Translations under genes and position numbers: made by a program
The notes under the pieces: generated by a model
Told to the model about the DNA's origin: nothing
The model's database searches: none
Seen by the model: only the letters and a program-made list of their open reading frames with translations
NCBI RefSeq assembly: GCF_034424525.1
Contig: NZ_CP139979.1
Span: 3,931,001-3,995,000, forward strand
Origin: Sphingobium yanoikuyae
GTDB taxonomy: Bacteria; Pseudomonadota; Alphaproteobacteria; Sphingomonadales; Sphingomonadaceae
Direction of reading: 5' to 3'
Length of the DNA stretch: 64,000 bases
Part shown: piece after piece, positions 58,388 through 64,000 of the stretch
Layout of the letters: each line of letters starts with the position of its first letter
Numbering within the stretch: the stretch's first letter is position 1

Positions 58388-59659
58388 ATGGCCGAAAATT
58401 CCCCCATGGGCGCGCAGCCTGCCGCAAAGGATATTCATTTCCGCGAGTTCGTGCTGCTGTGTGCGTGCCTGATGGCGATGAATGCGCTGTCGATCGACCC
58501 GATGCTGCCGGCCCTGCCCGACATTGGCCGCGACCTGCATATCGCCAACCCCAATGACCGGCAGCTGATCATCAGCTTCTATTTCATGGGGCTGGGCGTG
58601 GGATCGCTGCTGTTCGGCGTGCTGTCCGACCAGTTCGGGCGCAAGAAGGTGCTGGGCGGGGCGATGATCTTGTTCATCCTGTCCTCGATCGCCTGTGCCG
58701 GGGCGCACAGCTTCACTATGTTGCTGATCGCCCGCACCAGCGCCGGCTTCTTTGCCGGGGCGAGCCGCGTCATCACCGTCGGCATCATCCGCGACCGGTT
58801 CAAGGGCGACGCGATGGCGCGGGTCATGTCGCTGATCTTCGCGGTGTTCATGCTGATCCCGGTGATGGCACCCAGCTTTGGCCAGGCGATCCTCTGGATC
58901 GCGCCGTGGCGCTGGATCTTCTGGGTGCTGGCGATCCTGGCGACCGCGATCCTGGGCTGGATGGCGATCCGCCTGCCCGAGACGCTGCATCCCGACAATC
59001 GCATCCGCATCAATCCGCGCACCATCCTCCAGACGGTCGGCACGATCTTTCGCACGCGCAGCTCGATCGGTTACATGCTGGCGAGCGGCGTGGTGATGAG
59101 CGGCCTCATCGGCTTCATCCTGTCGGTGCAGCAGATCTTCTTCGACGTGTTCCATGCGCAGAAGATCTTCCCGCTCGCCTTTGCGACGATCGCCGGGAGC
59201 ATGGGCATCGGCAGCCTGGTCAACAGCCGGCTGGTCTCGCGCTTCGGCGCGCGGCGGCTGAGCCAGAGCGCGCTGATCGCCTTCATCCTGATCGCGGCGG
59301 TGCATCTGGCGGTGATCCTGGCCGGGCAGGAAACGATCGTCACCTTCATGGTGCTGCAGGCGATGACGATGATGACGGTGGCGTTCACCGCGTCCAATTT
59401 CAGCGCGATCTCGATGGAGCCCTTTTCCAAGGGGGCAGGCGTTGCCTCGTCGTTCCAGGCGTTCCTGACGACTGCGGTGTCGAGCGCGCTGGGCAGCCTG
59501 GTCGGGCGCGCCTTCGACGGGACCACCCTGCCCTTCACGCTGGGGCTGCTGGTGTTCGGATCGGGATCGCTGTTGATCGTCTTCTGGGCGGAGCGCGGCA
59601 AGCTGTTCACCCGGCCGCACCTCAACGCGCTGCGCGAGGAATATGAGGCGATGCACTGA
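58388..59659 (+). CDS. Bcr/CflA-family drug-resistance MFS exporter
   Basis: The 423-residue, 12-helix protein has the DHA1 pattern: MALSIDPMLPALPDIGRDL-like loop after helix 1 (LSIDPMLPALPDIGRDLHIA), GVLSDQFGRKKVLGGAMILF motif A, RTSAGFFAGASRVITVGIIR and IRDRFKGDAMARVMSLIF. This is the Bcr/CflA (bicyclomycin-type) subgroup. ATG 58388 is preferred; 58406 is an alternative. No regulator is adjacent. Confidence 0.92.
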   Translation: MAENSPMGAQPAAKDIHFREFVLLCACLMAMNALSIDPMLPALPDIGRDLHIANPNDRQLIISFYFMGLGVGSLLFGVLSDQFGRKKVLGGAMILFILSSIACAGAHSFTMLLIARTSAGFFAGASRVITVGIIRDRFKGDAMARVMSLIFAVFMLIPVMAPSFGQAILWIAPWRWIFWVLAILATAILGWMAIRLPETLHPDNRIRINPRTILQTVGTIFRTRSSIGYMLASGVVMSGLIGFILSVQQIFFDVFHAQKIFPLAFATIAGSMGIGSLVNSRLVSRFGARRLSQSALIAFILIAAVHLAVILAGQETIVTFMVLQAMTMMTVAFTASNFSAISMEPFSKGAGVASSFQAFLTTAVSSALGSLVGRAFDGTTLPFTLGLLVFGSGSLLIVFWAERGKLFTRPHLNALREEYEAMH

Positions 59660-59730
59660 CTTTCTGTTTGGAAAGTCCGCACCGGCCCACAGCCCCACCC
59701 GACCGCCCACAGAGTATATCCTGATTGGGA

Positions 59731-59761
59731 GGTCGGGCGCACCGACACGATGCGCCCGACC
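59731..59761. terminator. Hairpin between MFS and TonB receptor gene ends
   Basis: GGTCGGGCGCA (59731-59741) and TGCGCCCGACC (59751-59761) are perfect 11-base arms between convergent genes. Confidence 0.7.
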
Positions 59762-59767
59762 GGTTCG

Positions 59768-61936
59768 TCAGAAGCGCGTGCTGAGGCCCAGATTGATCGA
59801 GCGGCCCATACCCGGCACCGGGCGCAGCACGCCGGTCGCGCCATAATCGCCCAGCGACATGCCGCCGAGCGGCAGGTCATAGCCGGCATCGAAGAGATTC
59901 TTCGCCTCGACCGTCAGCTTCAGCCCCCTGGCCCAGAGCGGCAACGTATAGCCGGCGCGCAGGTCGACCAGGGCATAGCCGCGCGTGCGCGGTTCGTTGC
60001 GGGTGGCGTCGACGCGATTCTTGTCGGCGACAAATTCGACATCCGCGCCCAGTTCCAGCGCGTCGATGCGATGGGCGAGGCCCATCTTCAGGTCGAGCGG
60101 CATCTGGCGATAGAGCGGGCCGCCATCCGACAGATTCTGGCCATGGACGTAAGCAGCGCTGGCGGTGAAGCTGGTTTCGACATGGGCGCTGCGCTGGAGC
60201 GGCACACTGGCGCTGACATCGACGCCGTAAAATTCGGCGTCCTGATTGGCGAATTGCAGCTGCACGAAGCCGCTGGGCATGCCCATCATGTCGGTCAGAT
60301 CCTGGAGATGGACCGCGTCGATATAGTCGTTCACGCGGGTATAATAGGGCGAGATCTTCAGCGTCGCCCCGCCCTTCGCGGTCAGACGCAGCGCAGCGCT
60401 GACCGTATCGGCCTGTTCCGACTTGAGGTCGAGATTGCCGACATAACCATTGCCGTCGCCATACCAGCCGATCATCTGGCTGGCCATCGCGCCCCGGCCC
60501 CAGGCATAGCGTTCGTAGAGATTGGGCGCGCGGCTCTTGTGCGCATAGCCGAGTTCAAAGGCGAGCAGGTCGGACGCCTGCCAGCTCGCCAGCGCGGTCG
60601 CGCTCCAGTTGTTGTCGGTGCGGCGATGGCTGCGCGCGTTGAAGGCTTCGGCCGCCATCGCGTCGGCCATGTTCATCATGCCGGTGCCATAGGGCTGGAC
60701 GTCGCCAGTGTTCATCCGCACCCGATCGAAGCGCGCGCCGATCGAGGTGGAGAGCCGGTCGGTCCAGTGCGATTCCCATTCGCCGAACAGGCCGAGCCGG
60801 TCGCGCCGGCCATTGTTGATGTTGATATAGGGATTGGGGCCCATCATCATCGATCCGGCGACCGGCGGCCACCAGTCGTCCATGCCCTGATGCTGATAGT
60901 CCCCGCCCACGCGCAGCGTGTCGTGCGGGCCGACCGGCAGGCTCAGCTTCACCGCCGAAGTGAAGCTGTGGATCTGCGTGTTCATCGGCATGGAGCCCGG
61001 CTGCTTGTCGGCGAGGAAGTCCATCCGATGGGCGGTGTCGCGATAGCCGATGCTGGCATCGACATCGCCCCAGGCGAAGGTACCGCGATAGCGGCCGTTG
61101 AGGAACCAGGACCTGTTCGAGGTCATGTCCATATATTGGTTCGGGAAGCCCTCATAGGGCGAGAAATGATAGCCGCCCTTCAGTTCGAACAGGCCAAGGC
61201 GGGTCTGGGCGGCGAGCGCCAGTTGATGGTCGGTCTTGGCATATTCGGTCGAGCGGACCACGCCCCGGTTGCCGCCACCGTCATAGTTATCCGACTGGGT
61301 GTAGGAGCCGCTATAGGTGGCGCTGATCCGCTTGCCCGCGACCGTCAGCGTGACGCCGCCGCCAAAGGCGTCGCCATTGCTGCGATAGAAGCTGGATGCC
61401 TCCCCCGTGACCAGGGTGCCGCCATCGACGGCGAAGCGCGGCATCGCGCTTTCGACGGCAATGATGCCGGCGATATTGTCACCGCCCATGCTGACCGGCG
61501 AGACGCCCGGCACGACCGCGATGCTGCCGACCGTCTGCGGATCGGTATAGGAAAGCGGCGTGTTCATGTCGTTGGGGCAGGCGATATCGACCGGGATGCC
61601 GTCGAGCGTTATGCGAATCCGCTGTTCGGTCAGGCCACGCAGCGCCGGCATGGAGGAAAAGCCGCCGCCACCATTGGCCGCGACGCCGGGCAGGCTGGCG
61701 AGGATGGCGGCGGTGTCGCTGCTCGACACGGCACGACGGCGCAATGTGCCGCTGCCGAGCCGGGCGCCGTTGAGCGGCGCGCTGCCGATATCGAGCGCAG
61801 CCGCGTCGAAGCGGGTCTGGAGCGGCGGGGCCGCGTCATCGGCGATGGGGGTATCGGCCGGCAGGCTGTCCTGCGCGGCGACATGGGTGGGGAGCAATGC
61901 CAGCGATGCGGCGATTGCGACGAGAGATGTCTTCAT
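59768..61936 (-). CDS. TonB-dependent receptor, probable copper receptor (OprC/NosA-like)
   Basis: The 722-residue protein has a signal peptide (cleavage after HVAA), a plug with ALRGLTEQRIRITLDGIPV, and the motif CPNDMNTPLSYTDPQTV, close to the C-x-N-x-M-D-x-P-x-S-Y motif of OprC/NosA copper receptors. Extracellular loops are Met-rich (for example MMMGPNPY, TGMMNMADAMAAE, LTDMMGMPSG), as expected for Cu. The barrel ends with a terminal Phe. The DUF2946 gene directly upstream on the same strand supports a copper-related role. Confidence 0.92.
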   Translation of the reverse strand: MKTSLVAIAASLALLPTHVAAQDSLPADTPIADDAAPPLQTRFDAAALDIGSAPLNGARLGSGTLRRRAVSSSDTAAILASLPGVAANGGGGFSSMPALRGLTEQRIRITLDGIPVDIACPNDMNTPLSYTDPQTVGSIAVVPGVSPVSMGGDNIAGIIAVESAMPRFAVDGGTLVTGEASSFYRSNGDAFGGGVTLTVAGKRISATYSGSYTQSDNYDGGGNRGVVRSTEYAKTDHQLALAAQTRLGLFELKGGYHFSPYEGFPNQYMDMTSNRSWFLNGRYRGTFAWGDVDASIGYRDTAHRMDFLADKQPGSMPMNTQIHSFTSAVKLSLPVGPHDTLRVGGDYQHQGMDDWWPPVAGSMMMGPNPYININNGRRDRLGLFGEWESHWTDRLSTSIGARFDRVRMNTGDVQPYGTGMMNMADAMAAEAFNARSHRRTDNNWSATALASWQASDLLAFELGYAHKSRAPNLYERYAWGRGAMASQMIGWYGDGNGYVGNLDLKSEQADTVSAALRLTAKGGATLKISPYYTRVNDYIDAVHLQDLTDMMGMPSGFVQLQFANQDAEFYGVDVSASVPLQRSAHVETSFTASAAYVHGQNLSDGGPLYRQMPLDLKMGLAHRIDALELGADVEFVADKNRVDATRNEPRTRGYALVDLRAGYTLPLWARGLKLTVEAKNLFDAGYDLPLGGMSLGDYGATGVLRPVPGMGRSINLGLSTRF

Positions 61937-62023
61937 CGGAAACCCTGTTTGCGCGCGCCTGCCTTCCCGGCAGGGGCGCTTGATCTGAAAGAAAGGCCGC
62001 GCGGCGGCACGGCCATGGTCAGA

Positions 62024-62422
62024 TCAGGCGGGCGGTCCGCGTAAAGGGGGACGCAGATGGCTGATGCGCACAAGCGCGGGCGGCCGCACCGGCGCAAAGC
62101 CGAGCAGCAGTACGAAGGCGATCGCCAGCGCCAGGATCAGCGGATCGGCGCCGCCGAGCGAGGCCATCGAGAGCGCGCCATAGGGACATGTGCGCTTGGC
62201 CGCGTCGGCCGGCTGATGATCGGGATCGGCCTGCAAGGGCACGATCAGTTGCGAGGCGGTGCTGCCGATCGCGGCGTCATGGCAGAACTGGATGACCAGG
62301 GTGCGCTGTTGCTGCGCCAGCATGAAGCCGCCGGGCAGCAAGGCCTTCATGCACAGCGCCAGCAGGACAAGCGCCAGCGCTTGCCCCCGATGCTGCTGAA
62401 GATAGGCGCGCAGGCTCCCCAT
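62024..62422 (-). CDS. DUF2946-family membrane protein
   Basis: The 132-residue protein has an N-terminal membrane helix (QALALVLLALCMKALLPGGF), a periplasmic loop with conserved Cys/His (IQFCHDAAIG, KRTCPYGAL) and a C-terminal helix (LILALAIAFVLLLGFAPVRP). This is the DUF2946 pattern. Such genes are often next to copper TonB receptors or copper-handling genes. It lies 87 bp upstream of the receptor, same strand, likely co-transcribed. Confidence 0.87.
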   Translation of the reverse strand: MGSLRAYLQQHRGQALALVLLALCMKALLPGGFMLAQQQRTLVIQFCHDAAIGSTASQLIVPLQADPDHQPADAAKRTCPYGALSMASLGGADPLILALAIAFVLLLGFAPVRPPALVRISHLRPPLRGPPA

Positions 62423-62504
62423 GGGGACGGCCTAGCCCGGCCCCCGCCCGCTGTCACCAAGACAAAAGGTCGCAGGGTTCGGGCCGGCAGCGGCACCCAA
62501 GAAA

Positions 62505-62526
62505 AAGGGGCGGTCGCCCGCCCCTT
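62505..62526 (-). terminator. Terminator of the amino-acid permease gene
   Basis: AAGGGGCGG (62505-62513) pairs with CCGCCCCTT (62518-62526); on the minus strand it is followed by TTTTTC, 24 bp after the permease stop. Confidence 0.75.
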
Positions 62527-62549
62527 CCTTCCATCGATCGTCAGGCCGA

Positions 62550-64000
62550 TCAGGCGTCCTGGCCGCCCGGCGTGTGCGCGCCCGGCAGCGGCGGCACCGG
62601 CTGGGGCGGGATGCCCGCGCCAGCCTCCGCCACATCGACAATCCCGCGGCCGACATGGCTGCGGCTGCGGCTATAGGCGAAATAGACGATCAGGCCGAGC
62701 GTCGCCCAGCCGACGAACATCAGCTTGGTTTCGACGCCCAGGCTCCAGAAGAGATAGGCGCAGCCGGCGATCGCGATCGGCGCGGTGACGTAGATGGCCG
62801 GGGTGCGGAACGGACGCTTGCGGTCCGCATCGGTCTTGCGCAGGCGCATCACCGCGATCGACACGGCGGCGAAGGCGAACAGCGTGCCCGAGTTGGAGAT
62901 GTCCGCCAGGATGCCGACCGGGAAGAAGGCGGCGAACAGCGCCACGAAGATGCCGGTCAGGATGGTGATGACGTGCGGCGTCTTGTAGGTCGGATGCACC
63001 TTCGAGAAGAGTTCCGGCAGCAAGCCGTCGCGGCTCATGACGAAGAAGATGCGGGTCTGGCCGAACATCATCATCAGGATGACCGAAGGCAAAGCCAGGC
63101 CGGCGGCGAGGCCGAGCAGGTTGCCGATCTGGGGCCAGCCGATTTCACGCAGGGTCCAGGCCAGCGCTTCCTTCGAGCAGGTGACGGCTTCGGTGCCGGC
63201 AGCGGCCAGCGCGGCGCACTGCTGCGACAAAGCGGTCGAGCCGGGAGCCAGCACTTCGCCGGCCGGGCCATAGACCGGCTGCGCACCGACGGTGCCGATC
63301 ACGCCGGCGGCCACCAGCATGTAGAAGATGGTGCAGATGGCGAGCGAGCCAATGAGGCCGATCGGCATGTTGCGCTGCGGATTCTTGGTTTCCTCCGCTG
63401 CGGTCGAAACCGCGTCGAAGCCGACATAGGCGAAGAAGATCGAGGCGGCAGCGGCCGACACGCCCGAGAAGCCGAGCGGCATGAACGGGGTGAAGCCCTT
63501 CATGTTCATGACCGGCACCGACAGGACGATGAACAGGGTCAGCGCCGACACCTTGATCGCGACCAGCACCGCGTTGACGGTGGCGCTTTCCTTGGTGCCG
63601 ATGACCAGCAGCCAGGTGACGAGCGACGCGATCAGCATCGCCGGCAGGTTGACCATGCCGCCATCGAACGGCCCGCGCGTCAGCAGATCGGGTATGTCGA
63701 GATGGAAGGTATGTTCAATGAGGCCGACCACATAGCCGGACCAGCCCACCGACACGGCGCCGGCAGCGACCGCATATTCGAGGATCAGCGCCCAGCCGAC
63801 CATCCAGGCGATGAGTTCGCCCATCACGGCGTAGCTATAGGTATAGGCCGAACCCGAGACCGGGACCATCGCCGCCATTTCGGCATAGCAGAGCGCGGCG
63901 ACCGCGCAGACGAAGCCGGCAATGACGAAGGAGAGCATCATGCCCGGCCCCGCCTTTTGCGCGGCTTCGGCCGTCAGCACGAAAATGCCGGTGCCGATGA
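62550..64000 (-). CDS. APC-family amino-acid permease (5' end outside window)
   Basis: At least 483 residues of an APC-superfamily permease (cationic/YfnA-like) are present; the first membrane helix end (IGTGIFVLTAEAAQKAGPGM) reaches the right edge and the start codon lies beyond it. Family marks are GPGMMLSFVIAGFVCAVAAL, the FFAYVGFDAVSTAAEETKNP segment in the sixth helix region, and FGQTRIFFVMSRDGLLPELF. It imports amino acids by proton symport or exchange. The C-terminal tail is Pro/Gly-rich (about residues 440-476 of the visible part). Confidence 0.93.
   Translation of the reverse strand, partial: IGTGIFVLTAEAAQKAGPGMMLSFVIAGFVCAVAALCYAEMAAMVPVSGSAYTYSYAVMGELIAWMVGWALILEYAVAAGAVSVGWSGYVVGLIEHTFHLDIPDLLTRGPFDGGMVNLPAMLIASLVTWLLVIGTKESATVNAVLVAIKVSALTLFIVLSVPVMNMKGFTPFMPLGFSGVSAAAASIFFAYVGFDAVSTAAEETKNPQRNMPIGLIGSLAICTIFYMLVAAGVIGTVGAQPVYGPAGEVLAPGSTALSQQCAALAAAGTEAVTCSKEALAWTLREIGWPQIGNLLGLAAGLALPSVILMMMFGQTRIFFVMSRDGLLPELFSKVHPTYKTPHVITILTGIFVALFAAFFPVGILADISNSGTLFAFAAVSIAVMRLRKTDADRKRPFRTPAIYVTAPIAIAGCAYLFWSLGVETKLMFVGWATLGLIVYFAYSRSRSHVGRGIVDVAEAGAGIPPQPVPPLPGAHTPGGQDA

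Noticed and set aside
59750..62044. A 764-codon open frame antisense to the copper-type receptor
   Set aside because: Shadow of an intact receptor with signal peptide, plug and barrel.

Overview
The window is GC-rich (roughly 65%), densely coded chromosomal DNA from an alphaproteobacterium, most likely a sphingomonad (Sphingobium/Sphingomonas type). The support is protein style (TonB-dependent receptors with sphingomonad-type plugs, a DivK-DUF3572 pair, a divergent tsaD/hemC pair, a CobS/CobT pair next to BolA and a J-domain protein), alphaproteobacterial promoters of the CTTGAC-N17-CTATAT kind, and small palindromic repeats typical of that group. I saw no rRNA, tRNA, CRISPR array or replication origin. 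Most of the sequence is housekeeping.

Layout. 1-10.1 kb: tsaD (partial) diverging from hemC-hemD-mic60-like, then a hydrolase, a secreted protein, gltX, nadE, prs, a VOC protein and an IMPase-type histidinol phosphatase with a His-rich tail. 10.1-11 kb: a decayed gene (possible immunity protein). 11-26.8 kb: the classical thrS-infC-rpmI-rplT-pheS-pheT translation cluster, here split. infC (apparently AUA-started) and thrS lie on the minus strand with a DyP peroxidase between them; rpmI-rplT and pheS-pheT lie 6-10 kb away on the plus strand. Between the parts sit a prophage remnant that has truncated an exbD gene (15.6-17.1 kb), a membrane protein/XRE regulator operon with direct-repeat operators, a macrodomain protein, a VOC protein, an AsmA protein, a LysE exporter and a compact GIY-YIG nuclease cassette bounded by 35-bp perfect inverted repeats. 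26.8-38.2 kb: DUF4386 protein, aldose epimerase, prfC, a TetR-TonB receptor-MFS uptake locus with a clear palindromic operator, a class A acid phosphatase, hisC and tyrA. 38.2-43.4 kb: ftsE-ftsX-ydcF-plsC, an MJ0042 zinc-ribbon membrane protein, pirin and bolA. 43.4-50 kb: J-domain protein, short Hsp70, CobS (AAA+), OsmC, an MntA/HepT toxin-antitoxin pair, CobT (VWA) and a Gre-like factor. 50-58 kb: dps, GDT1-like transporter, rpmG, a Tat lipoprotein PhoX, divK, and a tightly overlapped DUF3572-HAD-RidA-GDPD-acyltransferase operon. 58-64 kb: a Bcr/CflA exporter, a DUF2946-TonB receptor pair that looks like a copper-uptake locus, and a partial amino-acid permease.

The most interesting item is the GIY-YIG cassette at 22830-23232. 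Each flanking repeat is itself a GNRA-type hairpin, so the arrangement looks like a REP/REPIN element that carries its own single-domain nuclease, by analogy with RAYT transposases. Next are the J-protein/Hsp70/CobS/CobT cluster with an embedded, translationally coupled MntA-HepT pair, the prophage-exbD junction, and the non-AUG infC start. Start codons were chosen by ribosome-binding site, codon use and family length. Functions come from recognised family motifs only; no database search was run.
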